The notes: generated by a model from the letters alone, not told the origin. 64,000 bases of DNA from DASXZH01 sp963829965 (GCA_963829965.1 CAWHLK010000025.1:62001-126000), one strand, 5' to 3'. Positions 16,993 to 24,778 are shown, numbered from the stretch's first letter. Numbers and translations: made by a program.

Positions 16993-17979
16993 GTGGTTCA
17001 GTCGCTCGCCGCCGAGGATATCGTTGCCGAACTTCACAGGTTTATTGCCTGGGCTGTGGAACGTAACAATGGCTCGACGGTGGCGAACAAACCGGGCCAC
17101 CGGCTTCCCTTCCACTGGCCGCCCCACCCCATTAGCTACAGCTTCCATGTTCTTGCTCATGACTGGACGGGAAAGGCTTCGTTTGAGGCTTACGGAGAGA
17201 CGTTTGAAGTCGAAGTGGCCAAGACCCCATACGGTGTTTTTGGGCGCTCGCCCACTCTTTGGCATGAAGCGCGCGGCGAAACATTGGAGGAAATGCTTAC
17301 CAATGTGCGCGAGTCGGCAGAACCCCTCTTTCGGCGTCAGTTCAGTATCAGCGAGTGCTTGGGTCTTGATAAACGCTTCGAGGGCCATTTCGTTGATTTA
17401 CAGCCTTCCGATCTGCTGAAGCTTCTCTATTGCAAGGACCGAGATGTGGCCAACGATGGGCGGGTCCGAATCGAAGTGCAGGCAAGCCAAGGCGTCTACG
17501 GCCCTGCTCTTATCGAGATATTGCGAGACCGGCGTCATCCGGACCGCCGCAGCGCCCAGTGGTGCGTGTTGGACTTGCTTGAAGACATTGGCAGCTTTTT
17601 TCCAACTCCTGAAGCCCGCCTCCCCGCCGTACACGCCATACGCGATCTTCTGCTGGACGCGGAGGACGATTACGCACGCACTATCTACAAGGCGGGCGTC
17701 GTGCTCGGCGGGCATGTTCCCGACGATGTTGGGGGCCAAATGCTTCTGGAATGTTTAAAAGCGCCGAGCAGAATCGGCCGCCGATCCGCGATCCACGGGC
17801 TTTTTCACATTGTGGAGTGGCATCCACAACGACGGGAAGAGGTGCTTGCCGCGCTGGATGAGATTGCGCACGAGGACCCGGAACCTATTTTAAGGGAGTA
17901 CGCGGCGGCGATGCGATCGGACATCGATCACAGAAACTACGAACACATTGCGGAGCCGGCTTTTGCAGACGAACCGTAA
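16993..17979 (+). CDS. Unknown protein with HEAT-like C-terminal helices
   Basis: A 328-residue soluble protein that I do not recognise. The N-terminal third is beta-rich (ISYSFHVLAHDWTG, SFEAYGETFEVEVAKTPYG) and contains a HEARGETLEEML helix. From about residue 165 the protein is helical, with repeating units (GPALIEILRDRRHPDRRSAQ, AVHAIRDLLLDAEDDYARTI, GRRSAIHGLFHIVEWHPQRR, VLAALDEIAHEDPEPILREYA) that resemble HEAT/armadillo repeats. GTG at 16993 is the first start after the promoter. Gene-like sequence continues in frame for 37 codons after the TAA at 17977. Confidence 0.6.
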   Translation: MVQSLAAEDIVAELHRFIAWAVERNNGSTVANKPGHRLPFHWPPHPISYSFHVLAHDWTGKASFEAYGETFEVEVAKTPYGVFGRSPTLWHEARGETLEEMLTNVRESAEPLFRRQFSISECLGLDKRFEGHFVDLQPSDLLKLLYCKDRDVANDGRVRIEVQASQGVYGPALIEILRDRRHPDRRSAQWCVLDLLEDIGSFFPTPEARLPAVHAIRDLLLDAEDDYARTIYKAGVVLGGHVPDDVGGQMLLECLKAPSRIGRRSAIHGLFHIVEWHPQRREEVLAALDEIAHEDPEPILREYAAAMRSDIDHRNYEHIAEPAFADEP

Positions 17980-18093
17980 GAGTCGAGTTTTGCCGAGCTT
18001 TTGGAAGCACCCGAGCAACTCGCCGAACTTGAACAGATCCTAGACGGAAATCGGCTAGCCATTTGGGGACGCCCCCCACCGAAAACTCAGTGA
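17980..18093 (+). other. In-frame continuation after the stop codon of the HEAT-like gene
   Basis: Directly after the TAA at 17977-17979 the same frame stays open for 37 codons, with a protein-like composition (FAELLEAPEQLAELEQIL, NRLAIWGRPPP), and ends at TGA 18091-18093. There is no obvious start codon with a ribosome site. It may be a former C-terminus cut off by a nonsense mutation, or a sequencing error at the stop. Confidence 0.3.
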
Positions 18094-18105
18094 GCGCAAA
18101 CTCTC

Positions 18106-19038
18106 TTACTTCTGCTCTTTGACGATGTCTCCGACTTGGAAATCCTTTCCATCGATGGGCGTCGCTACCGAGAACTTCTTGTCCACTGATTTGATCTTGA
18201 TCGAACCGATCTTCGAGGTCTTCTTGCCGAGGATCTCGCCGGTGTCTGGGTCTTTGATCACCTTTGTGACCCGGTAGACGTCAAACGCATCTCCCTCTTT
18301 AACTCCCAGCGCATCGCCGGCATTGATCGTAACCTCTTGAGCGCCCGTGTCCCAGTCGGCGACACTTGCAGACCATGGCTGGTTGGCCATGTCCTTGACG
18401 ATCTTGTCGACTGCTTCATTAATGGCGTCCGTTGTTGCTTTGCCGAGGGGGGTGGAGTCGAAGTGGTCCATGCTGGCGAAAACTCCGCCGACGTTCGCGC
18501 CGACCGAGAAGTGGTGAGCTTCTACGGACTTGTCGGAATCCTCGGTGGCGATTAACTCGCTGGTGTCCACATCGAAGATGCGGACGTTTAAGCCGACGCG
18601 GGCCGTGGTTGTGCCGCCGCTGACTCCGATTCCGCCGAACGGGGTTGGGACGCTTACCCCGCCGCCGGTGCCAGAGCTATTCAGGCTGAAATCGGTGACC
18701 TTGCCCTGGACCATGGCTTGGGCGGGGACGGTTTTGCCCTTTTGGCTTTGGCCGGTGTTGTCGGCCTTGATCTCCTTCTCTTTGAGCATTGCCTCCATGG
18801 CATCGCGCTCCAAGATCACAAACTTGCCGGTGTCGAACAGCTTCTTGGTGAGCTTTTCGTAGATGCCGTTTTGAAACTCGACCGGGATTTGATAGTTGCT
18901 GATGTTGTCGTGGCCACTCCAGTCCAGTGGCACCACGGCGATCCTCATCTTGAGCACCCTATCGGAGCTGCTGCCAAATGCGGCCGAGCAGAGGATGATT
19001 AGGGAAGCGGACGTTATGAGAAGACGGCTTGCTTTCAT
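18106..19038 (-). CDS. CsgG/FlgT-like secreted protein
   Basis: 310 residues starting at ATG 19038, with a signal peptide (LLITSASLIILCSAAFGSS). The N-terminal domain has the CsgG-family plan: KMRIAVVPLDWS, GIYEKLTKKLFDTGKFVILERDAME and, later, VQGKVTDFSLNSSGTGGG and ARVGLNVRIFDVDTSELIAT. The C-terminal part (VTINAGDALGVKEGDAFDVY, GSIKIKSVDKKFSVA, DFQVGDIVKEQK) resembles the FlgT C-terminal beta domain often joined to this fold. Such proteins sit in or under the outer membrane, and some assist export or flagellar structures; the role here is unknown. The longer frame to 19137 lacks a signal peptide at its start. Confidence 0.75.
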   Translation of the reverse strand: MKASRLLITSASLIILCSAAFGSSSDRVLKMRIAVVPLDWSGHDNISNYQIPVEFQNGIYEKLTKKLFDTGKFVILERDAMEAMLKEKEIKADNTGQSQKGKTVPAQAMVQGKVTDFSLNSSGTGGGVSVPTPFGGIGVSGGTTTARVGLNVRIFDVDTSELIATEDSDKSVEAHHFSVGANVGGVFASMDHFDSTPLGKATTDAINEAVDKIVKDMANQPWSASVADWDTGAQEVTINAGDALGVKEGDAFDVYRVTKVIKDPDTGEILGKKTSKIGSIKIKSVDKKFSVATPIDGKDFQVGDIVKEQK

Positions 19039-19063
19039 GAGGCTAGTATAGCAAGATAGAGTA

Positions 19064-19465
19064 ATGGCCGGATATTCGGGAAAGCCGTTGCATGAGAAGC
19101 TTGGCATCAAGCCTACGCACACCATCGCCATTCTCAATCCTCCTCCGAATATCGATGAGTTCCTTGAGATTCCCTCGGGCGTGGTTTGTCTCGATTCACT
19201 TCGTGCGGATCTGGATTTTGTTCTGAGCTTTTACACTTCGGCTGCGCAGTTGCACGATGACTTCCCCGCTTTGATCGCTTCGATTAAGACCAACGGGATG
19301 ATTTGGATCAGTTGGCCGAAAAAAGCTTCTGGCATGGCGACCGACCTAGGCGAGAACCTTGTGCGAGACACTGGCTTGGCCGCCGGCGTCGTGGATGTTA
19401 AGATCTGCGCGGTGGACGAGAAGTGGTCGGGCTTGAAGTTCGTGAGGAGGCTGGTGGATCGCTAG
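19064..19465 (+). CDS. DUF3052 family protein
   Basis: 133 residues beginning MAGYSGKPLHEKLGIKPTH, with GVVCLDSLRADLDFVLSFY, IASIKTNGMIWISWPKKASG and ENLVRDTGLAAGVVDVKICA. The opening AGYSG-x-PLxxKLGIK and the WPKKASG motif are diagnostic of DUF3052. The family is widespread and uncharacterised and is thought to be cytosolic. It starts 25 bases from the divergent CsgG-like gene. Confidence 0.85.
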   Translation: MAGYSGKPLHEKLGIKPTHTIAILNPPPNIDEFLEIPSGVVCLDSLRADLDFVLSFYTSAAQLHDDFPALIASIKTNGMIWISWPKKASGMATDLGENLVRDTGLAAGVVDVKICAVDEKWSGLKFVRRLVDR

Positions 19466-19491
19466 ATTCAAGCTCGCTTAAGCTGATCCTA

Positions 19492-19674
19492 TCAGTCTAC
19501 GGAGTTCTTCATCTTGGCGAGAAGGTCGGAAAGCGCCTTTTTCGCATATTGGTTTTTAGCATTCTTGATTCCTCTCTCAACTGCAACAGCGGCAACCTCC
19601 GGGTACTCCTTCACCAGCGCTTCGGCTTGCCCAAATGCCTCGCTGTCACCAGATTCGGCCCCCTCGATAAGCAC
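19492..19674 (-). CDS. Small helical protein downstream of the HigA-like regulator
   Basis: 60 residues, strongly alpha-helical (FGQAEALVKEYPEVAAVAVE, YAKKALSDLLAKMKN). It starts with GTG, with GAGGA five bases upstream, ten bases after the stop of the HTH gene and in the same frame. It could be a separate coupled gene or the C-terminal tail of the regulator cut off by the TAG. No family is recognised. Confidence 0.45.
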   Translation of the reverse strand: MLIEGAESGDSEAFGQAEALVKEYPEVAAVAVERGIKNAKNQYAKKALSDLLAKMKNSVD

Positions 19675-19686
19675 CTGTTCCTCGGG

Positions 19687-20010
19687 CTAACTGGCCAGAG
19701 CCGTATTATTTGTAATTCGGACGCCTGCCGGTTCAAGAGAGGTTGCAGAATGCTCCGCTACCACAATGGTCACATCTTGATTGAGTGCGACCAGGAACCC
19801 GATGAGCCTTTCGATGGAATAACCCTTGGTTTGGCCGTTCAGCAGTGCGGAAATCTTCGGCTGATCAATTCCAAGACGAGCGGCCATCTTCCGTTGGGAC
19901 AGTCCTTGGGCGCTAATGACTGAGCTTAAAAGCCGAACCAATTCAGCCTTGACGAGGCGCTCTTCACCGATATCGTCACTCGATTCTTCTCTTTTTATTC
20001 TTCTTGCCAT
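19687..20010 (-). CDS. XRE-family HTH antitoxin (HigA-like)
   Basis: 107-residue DNA-binding protein. The helix-turn-helix is clear: LSSVISAQGLSQRKMAARLG-IDQPKISALLNGQ, followed by SIERLIGFLVALNQDVTIVV. This combination (helix pair plus RLI-x-FL-x-ALNQDV) is typical of HigA-type antitoxins paired with Gp49-like HigB toxins. The toxin frame, although broken, lies immediately upstream on the same strand. The protein would bind the toxin and repress the operon promoter. Start ATG at 20010. Confidence 0.8.
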   Translation of the reverse strand: MARRIKREESSDDIGEERLVKAELVRLLSSVISAQGLSQRKMAARLGIDQPKISALLNGQTKGYSIERLIGFLVALNQDVTIVVAEHSATSLEPAGVRITNNTALAS

Positions 20011-20056
20011 GCGTTATGCCTCAATTGAGCCGCTTTAAACCGCATTTGTATCACCC

Positions 20057-20353
20057 CTATTCCTTTGCCGGTGTTGCAATGCCTGACTTTGATTTTTTCT
20101 GAAAGACGTGAAGTACGTGAACGGCTTCCTCGAATTTCTCTGTGTAAACCGCGCGGTAAGTATCACCGTCGAAGTCGTCCAAGATCAAGCACGCCGGCGC
20201 CCCTAAAGCCTTTCAATGGTTTAGCTTTGTGGTGCTTGTCACCGGTTTGGGCTAAATGAAGTGCAAATCCAATCTTGTCCTTTACATCTTCAGGGAACAG
20301 CCGGAAATCTTCGAGGCTTGAGCCAATCCACTTCAGTCCTTTCTATTGGACAT
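20057..20353 (-). pseudogene. Frameshifted HigB-like toxin (phage Gp49-like family)
   Basis: One reverse frame reads KWIGSSLEDFRLFPEDVKD, GFALHLAQTGDKHHKAKPLK and GFRGAGV. The next frame continues LILDDFDGDTYRAVYTEKF and AVHVLHVFQKKSKSGIATP before stopping. Together they match the PF05973-type toxin pattern (WLG-S-x-x-D-x-x-x-FP ... AKPLKG-x-GAGVLE ... DTYRAVYT ... VLH-x-FQKKS). A one-base shift near 20195 splits the gene, and the best start (ATG 20353, MSNRK) needs another shift. The usual last 15-20 residues also appear absent. As read, no functional mRNA interferase would be made. Confidence 0.65.
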
Positions 20354-20404
20354 AATGATACCATTTCTGGCATAATCCAGTGCAAAACATTAGAACTTAT
20401 ATGT

Positions 20405-21217
20405 TCAGTGCCACGGTCTTGCTACGCGCACATGACGATGCGGCTGAACTCCATGGGGTCGAGGCTTGCGCCCCCCACCAGGCCGCCGTCGATATTCGGC
20501 TGGGAGAAAAGCTCTCCTGAAATTCGAAGACTTCACGCTTCCTCCATAAAGAATCCTGATCTCAGCCGCGACCTCAGGGTCCAGCAGATTGGCAATCTCT
20601 TCTCTGATGTAGCCACAGATGCGGTTCGCCTCGGGCGTATCGCAAGTTTTGCCGGTTCCAATCGCCCAAACCGGTTCGTAGGCGACGGAAAAGAAATACA
20701 ACTCGCTCGGGTCGATCCCTTTCAAAGCACCCGCCAACTGCTGGGCTATTACCGTTTCGGTCCTGCCTTCAGTGCGTTCTGCTTCCGTTTCTCCCACGCA
20801 CAATATTGGATTCAGAGAGTGAAACAGAAGAGACTTGATTTTCAGATTCACGGTCTCGTCAGTTTCCCCAAACAAACCCACCGTGCTCTCGGGGATTTCC
20901 AGCTTCCCAAACCGGCCCCGTGTCTCGGAATGGCCAACGATGCAGTAGCTGGCTCCGCATTCAGAGATCATTCGAACACTCACCTTGCCGGTGAATGCAC
21001 CTCGATCTTCCCAGAACACGTCCTGTGCGCCAACTTTGACGTGGGTGTTATGGACAAGGTCATGGACCTTATCGATGCTCATATAGGGCGGGCACAACAC
21101 AACATCAACGTTCGGACGCGCGCTGACGTGATGGAGAAACGTTTCCACCGCCGCCGCGGATTCCGCGTTGGTCATATTCATCTTCCAGTTCCCCACCACT
21201 AACTTCGTGCGATTCAT
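20405..21217 (-). CDS. tpiA: Triosephosphate isomerase, frameshifted in its last 30 residues
   Basis: Interconverts dihydroxyacetone phosphate and glyceraldehyde 3-phosphate in glycolysis. Seen: the Asn/Lys active-site motif VVGNWKMN near residue 11, the electrophile His in CIVGHSETRG, the catalytic Glu in VAYEPVWAIGTGK and phosphate binding in RILYGGSVKSSN. After that the read frame turns to Arg/Pro-rich nonsense. The proper C-terminus is in the neighbouring frame (GELFSQPNIDGGLVGGASLD, then PMEFSRIVM), ending at TAG about 20422. A single missing base near 20525 explains this. As the gene is usually essential and single-copy, a sequencing indel is the simplest reason. Confidence 0.92.
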   Translation of the reverse strand: MNRTKLVVGNWKMNMTNAESAAAVETFLHHVSARPNVDVVLCPPYMSIDKVHDLVHNTHVKVGAQDVFWEDRGAFTGKVSVRMISECGASYCIVGHSETRGRFGKLEIPESTVGLFGETDETVNLKIKSLLFHSLNPILCVGETEAERTEGRTETVIAQQLAGALKGIDPSELYFFSVAYEPVWAIGTGKTCDTPEANRICGYIREEIANLLDPEVAAEIRILYGGSVKSSNFRRAFLPAEYRRRPGGGRKPRPHGVQPHRHVRVARPWH

Positions 21218-21224
21218 TGATCCT

Positions 21225-21680
21225 CTATGTTGTGACGATCTTCGGGTCCACGCTGATCTTAACTTTGTCTCGAACCGCGTTGGTGATGATGCAGTAGAGA
21301 TCCGCCTTGTGCGCCATGTCCTCCGCCAGTTTGACCTGATCCTCGGTTGCGCCGGCTTCGAGCGTAATCGTCGGCTTGATCGTCACGGATTTGTAAATAA
21401 GCTGAGCGCCGTTCTGCTCGACTTCGCCCGTCGCGTTTGTTTCGACCTTGGCAACGGGAATCTTCCGATTTTGGGCAATGATCCCAAACGTGATGGTGTA
21501 GCAGCTTGCAACCGCGCTCGCCAGCAGCTCTTCGGGGTTGGTGCCGCCTCCGGTGCCCAAATACTCCTTCGGCACCGCGATCACGTTGGAAGCGCCACTG
21601 TTTTCAGCGGTTACCTTTCCGCTGCCTTCCCGCCCGCCCTTCCATTCAACATGGACGGGATATTCGTGAACTGATGTCAT
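21225..21680 (-). CDS. OsmC/Ohr-family peroxidase
   Basis: 151-residue cytosolic thiol peroxidase of the OsmC superfamily, which reduces organic hydroperoxides. The two redox cysteines are visible in SAVASCYTITFG (about residue 60) and ADLYCIITNAV (about residue 129). The N-terminal VEWKGGREGSGKV and the conserved GTGGGTNPEELLASA motif support the family. It lies seven bases upstream of tpiA on the same strand, so the two probably share a transcript. Confidence 0.88.
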   Translation of the reverse strand: MTSVHEYPVHVEWKGGREGSGKVTAENSGASNVIAVPKEYLGTGGGTNPEELLASAVASCYTITFGIIAQNRKIPVAKVETNATGEVEQNGAQLIYKSVTIKPTITLEAGATEDQVKLAEDMAHKADLYCIITNAVRDKVKISVDPKIVTT

Positions 21681-21738
21681 GGCTCATTCTACATGGTTAT
21701 CTCCATGTAAAATAAGCTCGCGAAACTGAGATCACACC

Positions 21739-22038
21739 ATGAACCTCCACGGTCTAGACATCTATCTTTGGCACGATGGCATTCCGGATATTCCGAAGCA
21801 GATCGGCAACTTTACCCTCACCTTTATTTCCAGCCGGGGAACCCGGGTTTACCCCCCTCCCGCGCCGGACGTGGAGCTCTCCGATTGGCCCCAGTGCCGC
21901 TACCTGAGCGAATCGGAAGTGACCGACGCGGAAGTGGAAGCGGTCATTAGCGAGATTTCCGCAAAGGGATGGCGCTGGACTAAGTGCCAGAAACTCTTTA
22001 AGCAAGACGGGACCAGTTTATTTAGCGAGCCATATTAG
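21739..22038 (+). CDS. Stand-alone isocitrate dehydrogenase C-terminal domain homologue
   Basis: 99-residue protein encoded 46 bases upstream of isocitrate dehydrogenase. It resembles the extra C-terminal domain of Thermus-type isocitrate dehydrogenase: GLDIYLWHDGIPDIPKQIGN, FTLTFISSRGTRVYPPP, WPQCRYLSE and, at the end, GWRWTKCQKLFKQDG. In the fused enzymes the matching features are a G-x-DV/IY strand, an I(S/T)NRG-x-KVWP motif, a W-x-CRF motif and RW-x-x-x-EKL-x-x-FDG. I infer that the domain here is a separate subunit or regulator of the neighbouring enzyme. The homology is recalled, not computed. Confidence 0.6.
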   Translation: MNLHGLDIYLWHDGIPDIPKQIGNFTLTFISSRGTRVYPPPAPDVELSDWPQCRYLSESEVTDAEVEAVISEISAKGWRWTKCQKLFKQDGTSLFSEPY

Positions 22039-22084
22039 ATGAAAACAGTTTTAGTTCTTAACGCTATCGTAATGGGGGCACCAA

Positions 22085-23086
22085 ATGCATAAGGTCTGCC
22101 TGATTCGAGGAGACGGCACCGGGCCCGAGATCGTGGATGCCGTTCAGCATGTTCTAACTGCGGCCAAGGTGGATATCGAGTGGATCGAAGTCGAAGCCGG
22201 GCTTAAGTGCGTGGAAGCGGGCAAACCCATTGTTCCTGACGAGACGATCGACAAGATCAAAGAGGTGGGCTTGGGGCTAAAGGGCCCGATGACGACGCCG
22301 GTGGGCGTTGGCCGCATTGTTTCTCCCAATGTCACGTTGCGGAAGAAATTGGACCTCTACGCCTGCGTACGTCCGGTCCGCTCGCTGCCTGGCGTGCCGA
22401 CTCCTTTTACTGACCTAGACATTGTCATCTTCAGGGAGAACACCGAAGACCTGTATGCCCAAATAGAGTACATGGCAACACCAACCGTTGCCCACTCAGT
22501 GAAGGTTATCAGCGAGCAGGGGTGCGAACGGATCGTTCGTGCCGCATTTGAATACGCCAAGAAGCACAACCGGCGAAATGTGGTGGGTGTTCACAAGGCG
22601 AATATCATGAAGATCGCTGACGGGCTCTTCTTGCGGGTCTTCAACCGCGTTGCCAAGGAGTATCCGGACATCGAGTCCTGGAACAACATTATCGACAACC
22701 AATGCATGCAGCTTGTGACCCGCTGGAAGATCTATGACGTGCTTGTGACCCTGAACCTTTACGGCGATATCGTCAGCGACCTCGCCGCCGGAATGATGGG
22801 CGGTTTGGGAGTGGCCCCTGGCGCGAACTACGGCAAGGGCTGCGCAGTGTTTGAGGCCGTTCACGGCTCCGCGCCGAAGTACACGGGCATGAACAAGGTG
22901 AATCCCACTGCGCTTCTGCTAAGTGCCACGCTGCTTTTGGATCACCTCGGCATGCCGGACAAGCAGAAGGACATTGAAGGCGCGCTTGAGGCGACCCTAG
23001 CTACTGGAGTTAAGACCTACGACCTGGGCGGGACCGCTACGACCAGCGGATTCGCCGAGGCGGTGGCCTCTCACTTGAAAGCGTAG
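22085..23086 (+). CDS. Isocitrate dehydrogenase (isocitrate/isopropylmalate dehydrogenase family)
   Basis: Decarboxylates isocitrate to 2-oxoglutarate in the TCA cycle. Seen: LIRGDGTGPEIVDAVQH at the N-terminus, the substrate loop FRENTEDLYAQIEY (the N-T pattern of isocitrate rather than isopropylmalate enzymes), VGVHKANIMKIADGLFL (catalytic Lys), and DIVSDLAAGMMGGLGVAPGA with metal-binding Asp residues. VFEAVHGSAPKYTGMNKVNP is the cofactor region. The length of 333 residues matches homo-isocitrate/NAD-type enzymes. GGGGG lies just before the ATG. A 17-codon frame (22039-22092), starting directly after the upstream stop, overlaps this start and could couple translation. Confidence 0.85.
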   Translation: MHKVCLIRGDGTGPEIVDAVQHVLTAAKVDIEWIEVEAGLKCVEAGKPIVPDETIDKIKEVGLGLKGPMTTPVGVGRIVSPNVTLRKKLDLYACVRPVRSLPGVPTPFTDLDIVIFRENTEDLYAQIEYMATPTVAHSVKVISEQGCERIVRAAFEYAKKHNRRNVVGVHKANIMKIADGLFLRVFNRVAKEYPDIESWNNIIDNQCMQLVTRWKIYDVLVTLNLYGDIVSDLAAGMMGGLGVAPGANYGKGCAVFEAVHGSAPKYTGMNKVNPTALLLSATLLLDHLGMPDKQKDIEGALEATLATGVKTYDLGGTATTSGFAEAVASHLKA

Positions 23087-23196
23087 GTTCACGGACTTCA
23101 GCCAAATCCGGGAGTCGCCGGGAACGAAAAACACGGCGGGCGTCCATGGAGTCTTAATTTCGCAAAGGGACATTTTGCGAAAGTTTGACATTGCCT

Positions 23197-23205
23197 TGTT
23201 ATAAT
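23197..23205 (+). promoter_or_regulatory. Extended -10 promoter of the first giant SBBP gene
   Basis: TGTTATAAT is a perfect extended -10 element (TGnTATAAT). TTGACA lies nine bases before it, too close for a normal -35, so the extended motif probably carries the activity. The first codon of the SBBP array is 79 bases downstream. Confidence 0.55.
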
Positions 23206-23283
23206 GCGCTTTAGGCATTGGCCCGTAATGGATGCGGTCGGCTGTCCGCGAATGGTTGGAGAAGCTAGGGGGTTGGGGAGTTC

Positions 23284-23523
23284 ATGGTTTTTCGGTCGGT
23301 GTTTCATTTTCTTGGAGCTACGGCGGCTCTCGTGGCTGCTTCGTTTTCTAATGGCGCGACTAAAGCCAAGGCCTTAGCGGGGGCCGCTTGCTTCACGGAG
23401 AACAAAGGGCAATGGGATCCCCAGGCTCTTTACCTTTCCCGGATGAACGACTTGAACCTCTGGGTTACTGAAGATGGCCTTGTTTTTGAATTCCCGAAAG
23501 TCTGTCCGAAACCGTGCCAATGA
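23284..23523 (+). CDS. Giant SBBP/Ig protein A, fragment 1 (signal peptide and N-terminus)
   Basis: First piece of the first of four tandem paralogs (A-D, 23284-39239). It carries a signal peptide (VFHFLGATAALVAASFSNGA) and the start of the conserved N-terminal domain, CFTENKGQWDPQALYLSR and LNLWVTEDGLVFEF. The same block (FIENKGQWDSRALFLSR) opens all four paralogs. The frame is lost after FEFPKVCPKP and continues in the next frame from about 23500. Together the four pieces of A would form one protein of roughly 1,300 residues with seven SBBP and six Ig-like repeats. Protein is predicted to be exported. Confidence 0.7.
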   Translation: MVFRSVFHFLGATAALVAASFSNGATKAKALAGAACFTENKGQWDPQALYLSRMNDLNLWVTEDGLVFEFPKVCPKPCQ

Positions 23524-24778
23524 TCCGCGTCTGCAACTTAGCCCAAGGGTTCTAAGCAAGAGCCATGTGGTGAAGATGAGTTTCGTGAACACGCGACCTA
23601 CGGTCGTGACCGGGCAGGATGAACAAAAAACGAAATACAACTATATCATTGGCAACGACTGTTCAAAATGGTTTTCGAACGTTCCCAGCTTTTCCGAGGT
23701 GGTAGCCCGACAGCCCTACGATGGCGTCTCCATCCGCTATTCAATCGATCAAGGCGCGCCCCGTTATGACGTGGTCGTAGAGCCAGGCGCGGATCCGACC
23801 CAGGTTGGGATAAAAATTGATGGCGCCGACGCCACCAGAATCCTACCGAACGGAAACCTGGAGTTTCAAACATCGCTTGGCCCTGTACAGGAGCGCGGAC
23901 TTACCGCCTACCAGGACACGCCCAGTGGCCGGGCGCAGGTCCCGTGCCGCATGCAGCTTGACCATGGAGTGCTCCATTTCGATACCGGAGCTTACGATGC
24001 AAACAAGCCCCTAGTCATCGACCCATTGATCTTCGCCACATATTTAGATGGAACCGGCGCCAGCACCACTGATATCCCTGAAGGGATCGCATTGGACTCC
24101 TCAGGGAATAAGGTAGTGGCAGGACTCGCCGAATCCACTGACTTTCCCACAACCACCGGCGCCATTCAATCCACTGACAACAATCCTTATGGCACCGCCT
24201 TCGTTGCCAAACTAAGCGCCGATGGCACGGCTTTGCTTTCCTCGACGTACCTCGGGGGGCACGGCCAGAATGGCAGCGATAACGTAAACGCCGTTACCCT
24301 GGATTCCTTGAACAACATCTACCTAGCGGGTACAACCGCTTCCACCGATTTTCCAACAACTGCAGGCGCGTTCCAAACTACTTCCGGCAACTCAAAAAGC
24401 ACTGGATTCGTGACGGAGTTGAATCCCGATGAAACCGCCTTGGTTTTTAGCACTTACCTTGGGGGCAATGGCGCTAGCTACCCTGACGTGTGCAACGCCA
24501 TCGCCTTGGACGCCTTTGGCAATATCGCTGTAACCGGTGCTACTGGCTCATCGAACTTCCCGACGACCAGCGGTGCGTATCAAACAACCATGTCTTCTGC
24601 CATCGCAACGTTCGTTTCAAAGCTGAACTCAACGGGAACTGCCCTTGTTGCCAGCACCTATCTCGCCGGTCCGGGCGCCCGTAGCGAGACAGCAGCCAAC
24701 GGCATCGCCACGGATTCCTCAGGAAAACATGTTTGTCTGCGGGGACGCTTCTGGCAACGACCTACCCACAACGCCTAA
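23474..24778 (+). CDS. Giant SBBP/Ig protein A, fragment 2 (N-terminal domain, SBBP repeats 1-4)
   Basis: Continues the N-terminal domain (SHVVKMSFVNTRPTVVTG, PYDGVSIRYSIDQGAPRYDV, VLHFDTGAYDANKPLVIDPL). It then gives four SBBP units beginning TYLDGTGA, TYLGGHGQ, TYLGGNGA and TYLAGPGA, each followed by an ALDSSGN- and DFPTT-type segment. SBBP units are beta-propeller blades named after seven-bladed beta-propeller proteins. The frame ends in nonsense after TDSSGK and resumes in the frame of fragment 3 near 24725. The first residues before about 23510 are not part of the real protein. Confidence 0.7.
   Translation: MALFLNSRKSVRNRANDPRLQLSPRVLSKSHVVKMSFVNTRPTVVTGQDEQKTKYNYIIGNDCSKWFSNVPSFSEVVARQPYDGVSIRYSIDQGAPRYDVVVEPGADPTQVGIKIDGADATRILPNGNLEFQTSLGPVQERGLTAYQDTPSGRAQVPCRMQLDHGVLHFDTGAYDANKPLVIDPLIFATYLDGTGASTTDIPEGIALDSSGNKVVAGLAESTDFPTTTGAIQSTDNNPYGTAFVAKLSADGTALLSSTYLGGHGQNGSDNVNAVTLDSLNNIYLAGTTASTDFPTTAGAFQTTSGNSKSTGFVTELNPDETALVFSTYLGGNGASYPDVCNAIALDAFGNIAVTGATGSSNFPTTSGAYQTTMSSAIATFVSKLNSTGTALVASTYLAGPGARSETAANGIATDSSGKHVCLRGRFWQRPTHNA

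Noticed and set aside
20261..21202. Forward open frame of 313 codons
   Set aside because: Shadow of tpiA; no independent motifs.
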